Assembly (NCBI GenBank): GCA_019419895.1
Contig: JAHZIE010000033.1
Span: forward strand, 22,987-29,324
Reading direction: 5' to 3'
From: Clostridiales bacterium
GTDB taxonomy: Bacteria > Bacillota > Clostridia > Oscillospirales > Acutalibacteraceae
Length of the DNA stretch: 6,338 nt
Shown: in pieces, positions 1 through 6,166 of the stretch
Layout: the number at the start of each line of letters is the position of its first letter
Position numbering within the stretch: the stretch's first letter is position 1
The notes under the pieces: model-generated
The model's database searches: none
Seen by the model: the letters and a program-made list of their open reading frames with translations, nothing else
What the model was told of the DNA's origin: nothing
Made by a program: the position numbers and the translations under genes

Positions 1-95
1 CCCTTTTCCCGCGCGGATACCGCCGGACGGGGAGCGGAAGGGAAAAAAACGAAACAAAGCGATGCAGAGAAAAAGGTGAGAAAGGGGCCAAAATA

Positions 96-815
96 ATGGA
101 TATTTCGCTTCAGCTTTATTCGGTCAGGGAAATGACCAGACTCAATTTTGAGCTTACCCTCAAGGACGTGGGGGCGATGGGCTATGACGGCGTGGAATTC
201 GCGGGATTCGGGAATATTCCGCCGGAGAGGATGAAGGAGGCGCTGGGGGAGGCCGGCCTTTATTCTGTCGGCTCTCACACGGGATATGACCTGTTTAAAA
301 ATTCCTTTGAGGAGCAGCTGGAATATAACCTTGCCCTGGGCAGCAGGTATGTCATCTGCCCAGGAGCGAAGATGGAAACCCTCGCCGATATCGAGGAAGT
401 GGCCCGGACCCTCAACCGGGCGGCGGAGATTGCCGCGCCTCACGGCGTCAAGGTGGGCTATCATAACCACAGCGGTGAATTCCGCGTGGTGGAAGGAAAA
501 TGCATCCTCGACTGGCTGATGGAAAAAACCACCGAAAATGTGGTCATGGAGCTGGATATCTATTGGGCCCACCGGGGCGGCGTAGACCCCTGCGACTATA
601 TTGAAAAATGGGGAAAGCGGGTCGAACTCATCCACCTCAAGCAGGAGGGGGAAAACGGCCGGAATGTAGATATGGCCGACGGCTTCATCGACATGAAACG
701 GATTGCCCGCGCGGCCAAATACGCCGCCTATTTCATCGTCGAGCGCGAGCAGTATGACAAGCCTATTATGGAATGTGTGAAAAACGATATCCAATACCTC
801 AAGGCTATTCTGTGA
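96..815 (+). CDS. Sugar phosphate isomerase/epimerase, xylose-isomerase-like TIM barrel
   Basis: A 239-residue cytosolic protein with no signal peptide or membrane segment. It reads as a single AP_endonuc_2 / xylose-isomerase-like TIM barrel. Visible landmarks in order are QLYSVR at 6-11, GYDGVEF at 29-35, GYHNHSGEF at 121-129, ELDIYWAHRGGVDP at 152-165, IHLKQ at 179-183 and VEREQYDKP at 215-223. In this superfamily such positions build a divalent-metal and sugar site; here the likely ligands are within H123/H125, D154, H180 and E216 (inferred by motif, not by alignment). Members interconvert or epimerise sugars, inositol derivatives or keto-sugars, and the exact substrate cannot be read from sequence. 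The ATG at 96 follows AAAGGGG (81-87) by 8 bases, which supports this start. The length is at the short end of the family but nothing seems missing. A strong terminator follows 20 bases after the stop, so the gene ends its transcription unit. What precedes it lies outside the window. Confidence 0.88.
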   Translation: MDISLQLYSVREMTRLNFELTLKDVGAMGYDGVEFAGFGNIPPERMKEALGEAGLYSVGSHTGYDLFKNSFEEQLEYNLALGSRYVICPGAKMETLADIEEVARTLNRAAEIAAPHGVKVGYHNHSGEFRVVEGKCILDWLMEKTTENVVMELDIYWAHRGGVDPCDYIEKWGKRVELIHLKQEGENGRNVDMADGFIDMKRIARAAKYAAYFIVEREQYDKPIMECVKNDIQYLKAIL

Positions 816-835
816 CGCCTTTTTGCCATAGGATA

Positions 836-867
836 AAAACAGCCGCCCGGAAACGGGCGGCTGTTTT
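836..867 (+). terminator. Intrinsic terminator of the sugar isomerase gene
   Basis: A perfect 14-bp stem (836-849 pairing with 854-867) is closed by a GAAA tetraloop (850-853). It has a GC-rich core and ends in TTTT on the plus strand and AAAA on the other side. It begins 20 bases after the TGA at 813-815. The A/T symmetry would let it work in both directions, but no convincing minus-strand gene approaches from the right. Confidence 0.93.
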
Positions 868-1184
868 CACAAAGACACACAGGCGTTCCATCCCGGGACG
901 GAATAAAGACGGATTCAGAGAATAGGGCCTTTTCTGAGATTTTTACGCGGTTGGGAAAGAAATACGACTCACGGACATGAGGCATATGGAAAGGAGGCGT
1001 CGTCGCCGTCCCGGGTGAAAAGGAGGAATTCACCCCAGTGGGCCGCGGGTGTCCGGGCCGGCCTCCGCCTTTGCCGGCGGCTCCGCTTTAGATGATTCCC
1101 GTCCGCCCCGCCCGATGAAAAACAGGGAAGGAACCGGTTTATCGTTTCCGGGGCGGTGTGTGGGGTTTTGGCTTTATTAAACAG
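868..1184. other. Intergenic region without a convincing gene
   Basis: No reading frame here has both a ribosome binding site and plausible protein composition. The stretch holds several GC-rich short palindromes around 1050-1080. It also holds a long-range inverted pair: CCCGGGACGG at 892-901 and its complement CCGTCCCGGG at 1006-1015. Two purine-rich runs (about 990-996 and 1019-1026) look like ribosome binding sites but lead only to very short frames. I see no recognisable riboswitch or tRNA. The tag promoter is presumably near the right end, but I find no good -35/-10 pair; TTGGCT at 1168-1173 is the nearest -35-like hexamer and lacks a good partner. Confidence 0.5.
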
Positions 1185-1202
1185 GAAGGCAGTACTGTCT
1201 TC
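1185..1202. promoter_or_regulatory. Near-perfect palindrome upstream of tag (possible operator or leader hairpin)
   Basis: GAAGGCAGTACTGTCTTC is symmetric at 8 of 9 positions, and the exception pairs as G-U in RNA. It lies 38 bases before the tag start and about 20 before its ribosome binding site. A protein-binding operator or a leader hairpin are both possible; the sequence alone does not decide between them. Confidence 0.35.
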
Positions 1203-1240
1203 TGGAAAAATAAATGGAAAGAAAAGGGGGATGTATTCCC

Positions 1241-1813
1241 ATGGCGGATAATGAAAAAAATATTGTTCACCGCTGTTCCTGGGTAAATATGAAAAATCCG
1301 CTCTATGTCCGGTATCATGATATGGAATGGAGCGTACCGCAGCATGAGGACAAAAAGCTGTTTGAAATGCTTATTTTAGAGTGTATGCAGGCGGGGTTAT
1401 CGTGGGAATGTATATTGAATAAGCGGGAAGGGTACCGGAATGCCCTTGATGGCTTCGACGTGGAGAAGATAAGCCGGTACGATGAGAAAAAATGCGAGGA
1501 GCTGCTGGCGGATCCCGATATTATCCGCAACCGGCTGAAAATCCGCGCCTGCGTTACCAACAGCCGCGTGTTCATGGAAATACAGAGGGAGTATGGTTCC
1601 TTTGATAAATATATATGGAGCTTTACGGGCGGAAAACCTATTGTTGAAAGCTGTGATCTCCGGTCGTCCTCGCCGCTGTCCGATGAAATATCAAAAGACT
1701 TGAAAAAGCGGGGGATGAAGTTTGTGGGTTCCACTATCGTCTACGCGTATCTGCAGGCGGTTGGTATCCTCAGCGCTCATGAAAGCTGCTGCGACTGCCG
1801 CGCTGGAAAATAA
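1241..1813 (+). CDS. tag: DNA-3-methyladenine glycosylase I
   Basis: A 190-residue base-excision repair enzyme. Tag excises 3-methyladenine from alkylated DNA and leaves an abasic site. The whole protein matches the family pattern of E. coli Tag: HRCSWV near the N terminus (residues 10-15), PLYVRYHDMEW (20-30), LFEMLILECMQAGLSW (40-55), IIRNRLKIRA, and KKRGMKFVGST..YAYLQAVG near the end. The four structural zinc ligands of the family (Cys4, His17, His175 and Cys179 in E. coli) correspond to C12, H26, H180 and C184, all present. The base-recognition Glu38 and Trp46 correspond to E47 and W55. I chose the ATG at 1241 because AAAAGGGGG (1222-1230) lies 10 bases upstream and the resulting length fits the family. 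The in-frame ATG at 1214 would add nine residues, lacks such a site and swallows this one. The gene seems monocistronic; the isomerase terminator lies before it and a separate promoter serves lacZ after it. Confidence 0.95.
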   Translation: MADNEKNIVHRCSWVNMKNPLYVRYHDMEWSVPQHEDKKLFEMLILECMQAGLSWECILNKREGYRNALDGFDVEKISRYDEKKCEELLADPDIIRNRLKIRACVTNSRVFMEIQREYGSFDKYIWSFTGGKPIVESCDLRSSSPLSDEISKDLKKRGMKFVGSTIVYAYLQAVGILSAHESCCDCRAGK

Positions 1814-1860
1814 TATTTTCAGAAATGTGGAGGCGCGGGTAAAAGCAGCCGGTGGATGCC

Positions 1861-1894
1861 GCCGCCCTGGATGGTGGGAATCCCCCGGGGCGGC
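1861..1894 (+). terminator. Possible weak terminator of tag
   Basis: A 7-bp GC stem (1861-1867 with 1888-1894) has a 20-base interior that can pair further (GGG at 1876-1878 with CCC at 1882-1886). The following tract, TTTCCT, is poor for intrinsic termination. It lies 47 bases after the tag stop. It is listed because no better tag terminator is visible. Confidence 0.25.
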
Positions 1895-1951
1895 TTTCCT
1901 CAGGGGGCAGGAACGGGCCCGCCGCCGCTAGGCGTCATCTGCTGTCATGGT

Positions 1952-1984
1952 GGCGGGGCAGACAAAATTTTTGACCGCCCCGCT
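1952..1984. repeat. Imperfect inverted repeat upstream of the lacZ promoter
   Basis: GCGGGGC (1953-1959) pairs with GCCCCGC (1977-1983). The interior also pairs in part (CAAAA at 1963-1967 with TTTTG at 1969-1973), leaving two internal mismatches. The element lies about 77 bases before the -35 box of lacZ. It could be a regulator site or an RNA hairpin at the end of the tag transcript. It lacks a clear T-tract. Confidence 0.35.
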
Positions 1985-2060
1985 TTCGGCTTCCATCAAA
2001 AACCATATGGAGATTTGAGGAAATTTTATGGATTTTGCCGTCCCTTTTTCCTCTTCTCTC

Positions 2061-2089
2061 TTGTGCGCGGACAGGGAGTAAGCTATAAT
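2061..2089 (+). promoter_or_regulatory. Sigma-A type promoter of lacZ
   Basis: TTGTGC (2061-2066, 4 of 6 to the consensus TTGACA) and a perfect TATAAT (2084-2089) are separated by exactly 17 bases. Transcription would start near 2096, giving a leader of about 80 bases before the TTG start. The leader can form a bulged hairpin at 2139-2156. An imperfect hairpin followed by TTTTT (about 2093-2123) could act as an attenuator, but that is weak. I see no obvious catabolite-repression (cre) or LacI-type operator overlapping the promoter. Confidence 0.8.
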
Positions 2090-2160
2090 AAAAAGGAAAC
2101 CGCCCGGGGAGAACGGTCTTTTTAGCCCCATCCGGCGGGACGGCGAAAATCGCGTCGAGA

Positions 2161-2169
2161 AGAAAGGAG
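2161..2169 (+). promoter_or_regulatory. Ribosome binding site that fixes the lacZ TTG start
   Basis: AGAAAGGAG ends 7 bases before the TTG at 2177. No in-frame ATG near this point has a comparable site, so translation most likely starts at TTG. Confidence 0.85.
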
Positions 2170-2176
2170 CATCGCC

Positions 2177-5173
2177 TTGAAAATTGAGAAGTATTATGAG
2201 GATCTTCAAACTCTGCATGTAAACACTGAAGAAAACCGCGCCTATTATATCCCCTACGCCTCGGTGGAAACCGCGCTCGCGGGGGAACGTTCCCTTTCCG
2301 GACGGATGGATTCCCTCAACGGGATCTGGCAGTTCCGCTATTATCCCAGCGTTCTGGAGGCGGAGGAGGGCTTTTTCCTCCCGGAATTTGAGGGGGAGGG
2401 CTTTTCCGAGCTTCCCGTCCCCTCCGTTTGGCAGATTTACGGCTACGACCGTAACCAGTACACCAATGTCCGTTATCCCATCCCCTACGACCCGCCCTAT
2501 GTCCCCCGGGAAAACCCCTGCGGCGCTTACCGCCGGGAATTCACCTATGAGCCCCAGGCGGGGAAGCGTGCCTACCTCAATTTTGAAGGGGTGGATTCCT
2601 GCTTTTATGTCTGGCTCAATGGGCAGTTTGTGGGCTACAGCCAGGTATCCCATTCCACCAGCGAATTTGAAGTGACGAAATATCTGATTCCCGGCGAAAA
2701 CCTGCTGGCGGTGCTGGTGCTCAAGTGGTGCGACGGCACCTATCTGGAGGATCAGGACAAGCTGAGGATGTCCGGCATCTTCCGCGATGTCTACCTTCTC
2801 ACCAGAGAGGAGGAGCATATCCGTGATTTCACCGTCACCACCCCTCTTTCCGACGATTACCGGAAGGGGTGGGTCGCCGTCAGGATGGAGTTTTCCGGCC
2901 CGGCGCGGGAGGTTTCCTATGAGCTCCTGGACGGGGAAAAGCGGACTGTCTGCGGCGGCGTTTCCCAGAATGGGGAAATTTCCATCCCGTTGGACCAGCC
3001 CGTCCTTTGGAACGCGGAAAATCCCTATCTTTACACCCTCCTTCTCACCTGCGGGGAAGAAGTGATTCCCGTCCCGGTGGGAATGCGCCGCGTTGAAATC
3101 AAGGATTCCATCATCCGCCTCAACGGGCAGAATATCAAGTTCCGGGGGGTCAACCGCCACGACAGCAACGCCTATTGCGGATACGCTGTCACGGTGGAGG
3201 ATATGATGGAGGATCTCACCTCCATGAAGGAGCACAACATCAACGCCGTCCGCACCAGCCATTATCCCAATTCCCCTCTCTTCACAGAGCTGTGCGACAG
3301 GTTCGGCTTTTATGTCATAGACGAGGCCGATTTGGAGTGCCACGGGGTGGAAACCCTGTACGGCGGGGACAGGGATTACTGCAAGATCGCCCGGGACCCC
3401 GCTTTCGAAACCCCTATCCTGGACAGGATCCAGCGGCTGGTGACCAGGGACAAAAACCATCCCTGCGTCATTATGTGGTCTATGGGCAACGAGTCGGGCT
3501 TTGGCTGTAATTTTGAGAAGGCCCTGGCCTGGACAAGGGAGTATGACCCCACCCGCCTGCGCCATTATGAGGGGTATAACTGGGCCCACGAGAACGATCC
3601 GCCCAATCTGTCCGACATGAGCGTATCCAGCCGGATGTATCCCCCCCTCACATGGATCGAGGATTATTTCGCCGATCCCTCCAATACCCGCCCCCTCATC
3701 CTCTGCGAATACATCCACGCCATGGGCAACGGCCCCGGGGATGGGGAGGACTATTTTGCCCTCATTGAAAAATACGACCGGTTTGCCGGGGGCTTTGTCT
3801 GGGAATGGTGTGACCATGCGGTCTATATGGGCCAGACGCCCGACGGAAGGGACAAATATTTCTACGGCGGCGATTTCGGGGAGTTCCCCCATGACGGCAA
3901 TTTCTGCATGGACGGACTGGTCTATCCCGACCGCCATCCCCACACCGGACTGAAGGAGTACAAAAATATTATCCGTCCCCTGCGTGTCACCGGGGCGGAG
4001 CTGGAGAAAGGGAGCTTTACCTTCCGCAACATGCTCGACTTTACCAACACCAGGGATTATCTTACCGTTATTTATCAAATTCTGCAAAACGGGGAGACGG
4101 TGGCGGAGGATGTCGTCGGGGAAGAGCAGCTGGACATCCCTCCCCACGGGAGCAGAACCGTCACCCTCGTGTATCCCCAGGGGCTGAAGGGCGATTTCGC
4201 CGTCAAATTCAGCTGCTACCAGAAGGAAGAACGCCTCCTGACGCCGGCGGGCCATCCCCTTGGCTTTGACGTGGCGGGGGAGGATCGCGCCGATTTGGCC
4301 GTGATGGAAGCTGCTCCCAAGGCGGCTCCCGTCCGTGTGGAGAGGGGGGAACGGTACCTCATCCTGACGGGGGAGAATTTCCGCTATACCTACGATCTGT
4401 GGAGCGGCGCCTTTGCCCGCATGTCGGCGGATAACCGTTCCATCCTGGAAAAACCCATGGAATACAACATCTGGCGCGCCCCTACGGACAATGACCGCAC
4501 CATCCGTCAGGAATGGGAGGCGTGCGGCTATGACCGGATTACAGTGAGGACCTATGATTCTTCTGTGGAGGAATCGGGCGGTGCTGTGCGCGTCCGTACC
4601 CCTCTTTCCATCTCGGCGGTCTATCTCCAGCGTATCCTGGAAGTTGACGCCCTGTGGACGGTGGAGCCCAGCGGAGCCGTCAGGGTGTCCATGGAGGTGA
4701 GGAAGAACCCGGCCGCTCCCTTCCTGCCCCGGTTTGGCCTGCGGCTTTTCCTGCCCGGCTATCTGGATCAGGCGGAATATTTCGGTTACGGCCCCAACGA
4801 GAGCTACGCCGACAAGCACCGTTCCAGCTGGAAGGGACGTTTTGCCTCCTCCGTCAGCGGGCTCCATGAGGATTATATCCGTCCCCAGGAGAACGGCGCC
4901 CGCTGGAGCTGCGACTATGTAAAGATTTCCGGAAGGGGAGAGGGGCTTTTGGCCATGAGCAAAACTCCCTTCAGCTTCCAGGCTTCCCCCTATACCCAGG
5001 AGGAGCTGACCCGGAAAGCCCACAACTACGAGCTGGAGGAAAGCGGTTATACCGTCCTCTGCCTGGACGCCGCTCAAAGCGGCGTGGGTTCCCACAGCTG
5101 TGGGCCGGAGCTTTTGGAAAAATACCGTCTGGATGGGAATTTCACCTTTGAGCTGACCCTTCAAATCCTTTAA
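2177..5173 (+). CDS. lacZ: Beta-galactosidase, glycoside hydrolase family 2 (LacZ type)
   Basis: A complete 998-residue cytosolic enzyme (E. coli LacZ has 1023) that hydrolyses terminal beta-galactosides such as lactose. Domains in order: N-terminal jelly roll (about 40-215), Ig-like GH2 domain (about 217-310), TIM barrel (about 312-605), a linker Ig-like domain (about 620-710) and the C-terminal beta-sandwich small-chain domain (about 730-996). In the barrel, the acid/base is E439 in GNESGFG and the nucleophile is E511 in LCEYIHAMGN. Mg ligands are E387 and H389 (DLECHG) together with E439. Substrate-site counterparts of the E. coli enzyme are D186, H328, H362, Y488, H514, W542 and F576. Asn604 is replaced by D579 (FCMDGL), which I believe is common in relatives. 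No frameshift is seen. The start is TTG with a good ribosome binding site. The gene has its own promoter and downstream hairpins, with no permease or LacI-family gene in view. Confidence 0.97.
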   Translation: MKIEKYYEDLQTLHVNTEENRAYYIPYASVETALAGERSLSGRMDSLNGIWQFRYYPSVLEAEEGFFLPEFEGEGFSELPVPSVWQIYGYDRNQYTNVRYPIPYDPPYVPRENPCGAYRREFTYEPQAGKRAYLNFEGVDSCFYVWLNGQFVGYSQVSHSTSEFEVTKYLIPGENLLAVLVLKWCDGTYLEDQDKLRMSGIFRDVYLLTREEEHIRDFTVTTPLSDDYRKGWVAVRMEFSGPAREVSYELLDGEKRTVCGGVSQNGEISIPLDQPVLWNAENPYLYTLLLTCGEEVIPVPVGMRRVEIKDSIIRLNGQNIKFRGVNRHDSNAYCGYAVTVEDMMEDLTSMKEHNINAVRTSHYPNSPLFTELCDRFGFYVIDEADLECHGVETLYGGDRDYCKIARDPAFETPILDRIQRLVTRDKNHPCVIMWSMGNESGFGCNFEKALAWTREYDPTRLRHYEGYNWAHENDPPNLSDMSVSSRMYPPLTWIEDYFADPSNTRPLILCEYIHAMGNGPGDGEDYFALIEKYDRFAGGFVWEWCDHAVYMGQTPDGRDKYFYGGDFGEFPHDGNFCMDGLVYPDRHPHTGLKEYKNIIRPLRVTGAELEKGSFTFRNMLDFTNTRDYLTVIYQILQNGETVAEDVVGEEQLDIPPHGSRTVTLVYPQGLKGDFAVKFSCYQKEERLLTPAGHPLGFDVAGEDRADLAVMEAAPKAAPVRVERGERYLILTGENFRYTYDLWSGAFARMSADNRSILEKPMEYNIWRAPTDNDRTIRQEWEACGYDRITVRTYDSSVEESGGAVRVRTPLSISAVYLQRILEVDALWTVEPSGAVRVSMEVRKNPAAPFLPRFGLRLFLPGYLDQAEYFGYGPNESYADKHRSSWKGRFASSVSGLHEDYIRPQENGARWSCDYVKISGRGEGLLAMSKTPFSFQASPYTQEELTRKAHNYELEESGYTVLCLDAAQSGVGSHSCGPELLEKYRLDGNFTFELTLQIL

Positions 5174-5211
5174 TAAAGCATTAACGCGGCTTCCGGCGGC
5201 AGTGGCCGCCC

Positions 5212-5236
5212 GCCCTTTGCTGAGGGCTTGGTTTTT
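5212..5236 (+). terminator. Candidate first terminator of lacZ
   Basis: GCCCT (5212-5216) pairs with AGGGC (5223-5227) around a 6-base loop, followed by TTGGTTTTT. The stem is short, so it is probably a minor terminator preceding the strong hairpin at 5256-5311. A separate GGCGGC/GCCGCC hairpin (5195-5200 with 5205-5210) lies just upstream. Confidence 0.45.
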
Positions 5237-5255
5237 CCGATTTGCCAAAACCAGA

Positions 5256-5311
5256 AAAGAATAAACAGGCGCGGCAGGCTTTTTTAAGCCTGCCGCGCCT
5301 GTTTATTCTTT
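5256..5311. terminator. Bidirectional terminator, perfect 26-bp stem-loop
   Basis: Positions 5256-5281 are the exact reverse complement of 5286-5311, with a TTTT loop. A 14-bp GC-rich core (CAGGCGCGGCAGGC and its complement) is flanked by A-rich and T-rich arms, so either strand yields a GC hairpin followed by a U-rich tail. It lies between lacZ (+, ending at 5173) and the convergent XRE gene (-, ending at 5402), which is where a shared terminator is expected. Confidence 0.9.
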
Positions 5312-5401
5312 AAAAAATTCCGGGCGCCTGATTCAGAAAAAACTTTAACGTTCCATAGAAGAAGAGAATAGAAGAAAGGAAAAACGCCGCTGGAAGGGCC
5401 T

Positions 5402-5647
5402 CTATTTTTTCGGCCTTTTTCTGGCGGCGTAGAGGTCTCTTCCCAGAAGGTAATCCATTGTAACATTGTAATAATCGGCCAACACAATCAAGGTGTGAAG
5501 GGTCGGCTGGCTCTTGCCAAGCTCATAATAGGTATAGCTGGAACGATCCAGATCCAGCATAGCGGCAATATCCGCCTGGGACAAGCCGTGTTCCAGGCGC
5601 AATTCTTTTAAGCGTATTGACATACAGATTTTTTCTTGTGATTTCAA
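5402..5647 (-). CDS. XRE-family helix-turn-helix transcriptional regulator
   Basis: A small DNA-binding protein of 81 residues, almost entirely one Cro/C1-type HTH_3 domain (residues 11-68). The pattern is RLKELRLEHGLSQADIAAML, then the recognition segment DRSSYTYYELGKSQPTLHTL, then IVLADYYNVTMDYLLGR. A short basic tail (ARKRPKK) follows, with no sensor or oligomerisation domain. Start choice is uncertain. The TTG at 5647 has GAAAGG (5663-5658 on the minus strand) 10 bases upstream. The ATG at 5623 would give 73 residues and still keep the whole domain, but has no visible ribosome binding site. The ATG at 5680 also lacks one, and an open frame to 5722 would start at the predicted transcription start. 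The gene diverges from the RHH gene at 5832, and a palindrome sits in its promoter, suggesting autorepression (inference). Targets are unknown. Confidence 0.85.
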   Translation of the reverse strand: MKSQEKICMSIRLKELRLEHGLSQADIAAMLDLDRSSYTYYELGKSQPTLHTLIVLADYYNVTMDYLLGRDLYAARKRPKK

Positions 5648-5727
5648 AACACAACAACCTTTCAATTTTATTGGGTTCATTAAAAATTTGAGTAAATTTT
5701 GGAATAATGAAGCAAAAAACAAGAATC

Positions 5728-5757
5728 ATAATCATGTTACTAACAGTAACATATCAA
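5728..5757 (-). promoter_or_regulatory. Predicted promoter of the XRE gene
   Basis: Read on the minus strand, TTGATA (5757-5752) matches 5 of 6 of the -35 consensus and GATTAT (5733-5728) matches 4 of 6 of the -10 consensus, with an 18-base spacer. Transcription would start near 5721, which would rule out a translation start at 5722. TATGAT at 5730-5725 is an alternative -10. The opposite direction (RHH gene) has TAGAAT at 5775-5780 as its best -10, without a good -35. Confidence 0.45.
5734..5752. promoter_or_regulatory. 19-bp palindrome, candidate XRE operator
   Basis: ATGTTACTAACAGTAACAT has perfect 8-bp arms around a 3-bp centre. It fills the spacer between the predicted -35 and -10 boxes of the XRE gene and lies in the region shared with the divergent RHH gene. 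A dimeric XRE or RHH protein bound here would block the XRE promoter. Identity of the binding protein is inference from position. Confidence 0.6.
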
Positions 5758-5831
5758 AGTTGTTCCATGAGAGTTAGAATAAAAGAAAACCAGCTGAATG
5801 CTGCATAATTGCTCGAAAGGAAGGCTTGCGT

Positions 5832-6053
5832 ATGGAAGAAAAGCTGAAAATTACCAAAATCTCTCACAGAAAAGGCGAAGACGGACATCACACCTTCTCA
5901 ATCCGAATTCCTGAGGAGCTGTCGAAAAAGCTGGAGAAGATAGTCGTTGATACCGGGCGTTCCAGAAACGACGTCATTAAACAGCTTTTGGAATATGCTG
6001 TCAAAAAGGTTGAAGTCGAAGAAGAAATTGTCAGAGAAAAACAACGTGATTAG
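5832..6053 (+). CDS. Small ribbon-helix-helix (Arc/CopG-type) DNA-binding protein
   Basis: A 73-residue protein with a single RHH fold. A lysine-rich N terminus (KLKITKISHRKGEDG) precedes the DNA-contacting strand TFSIRI (21-26), helix A from about 28 to 41 (EELSKKLEKIVVDT) and helix B from about 44 to 57 (SRNDVIKQLLEYAV) after the usual G-R-S turn. An acidic/basic C-terminal tail follows. RHH proteins act as dimers on DNA; small ones like this occur as repressors, antitoxins and accessory proteins of plasmids and mobile elements. No toxin gene follows: 70 bases of noncoding DNA and a terminator come next, so an antitoxin role is not supported. The ATG at 5832 is chosen because GAAAGGAAGG (5815-5824) lies 7 bases upstream; the in-frame TTG at 5826 abuts that site. 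The gene diverges from the XRE gene. Its targets are not evident. Confidence 0.85.
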   Translation: MEEKLKITKISHRKGEDGHHTFSIRIPEELSKKLEKIVVDTGRSRNDVIKQLLEYAVKKVEVEEEIVREKQRD

Positions 6054-6123
6054 TTTCTCGTCTATGCCGCGGCGCCAAATTTGATTTTCAATCACACATC
6101 ACCTGCAATATCTGAAAAATGAG

Positions 6124-6150
6124 AAACACGAGCTCCTGTTCGTGTTTTTT
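6124..6150 (+). terminator. Intrinsic terminator of the RHH gene
   Basis: AAACACGA (6124-6131) pairs with TCGTGTTT (6140-6147). The stem can extend inward by a G-U and a C-G pair, leaving a TCCT loop. A run of six T (6145-6150) follows the stem core. It lies 70 bases after the RHH stop, so the gene is monocistronic. Confidence 0.85.
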
Positions 6151-6166
6151 ATTTGAAATCTTATTA

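Larger units (their letters stand above)
1814..2060. other. Intergenic region between tag and the lacZ promoter
   Basis: I see no convincing gene here. Frames crossing it are rich in Gly, Pro and Arg, as expected of noncoding GC-rich DNA. A GC hairpin lies at 1861-1894 (GCCGCCC at 1861-1867 pairing with GGGCGGC at 1888-1894, followed by TTTCCT) and may act as a weak terminator for tag. A second imperfect hairpin lies at 1952-1984. The rest is unassigned. Confidence 0.45.

Noticed and set aside
926..965. CTGAGA near 935, reminiscent of the thiamine pyrophosphate riboswitch motif
   Set aside because: The other conserved parts of that riboswitch are absent, and the downstream gene (tag) has no link with thiamine.
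728..1033. 101-codon minus-strand frame overlapping the end of the isomerase gene
   Set aside because: It reads across the perfect terminator hairpin and the 3' end of a clear gene, and its sequence has no domain-like features.
1806..1820. GAAAATAATATTTTC inverted repeat at the tag stop codon
   Set aside because: A 6-bp AT-only stem overlapping the stop is too weak to be a terminator and is likely chance.
1856..2125. 89-codon plus-strand frame between tag and lacZ
   Set aside because: It is Pro/Gly-rich noncoding-like sequence and spans the lacZ promoter; no ribosome binding site precedes it.
1928..5248. A 1106-codon open frame on the minus strand covering the whole of lacZ
   Set aside because: It mirrors the GC-rich codon pattern of lacZ on the opposite strand, has a Gly/Pro/His/Val-rich low-information composition, shows no recognisable motif, and runs through the lacZ promoter. 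It is an antisense shadow.
5284..5487. 67-codon minus-strand frame overlapping the XRE gene's 3' end
   Set aside because: It lies in another frame of the XRE gene and runs into the terminator hairpin.
5832..6053. RHH gene as the antitoxin of a toxin-antitoxin pair
   Set aside because: No second small gene follows before the terminator at 6124-6150, and the divergent neighbour is an XRE regulator, not a known toxin fold.
5898..6095. 65-codon minus-strand frame opposite the RHH gene
   Set aside because: It is a shadow of the RHH gene, Phe/Ile-rich, without a ribosome binding site.
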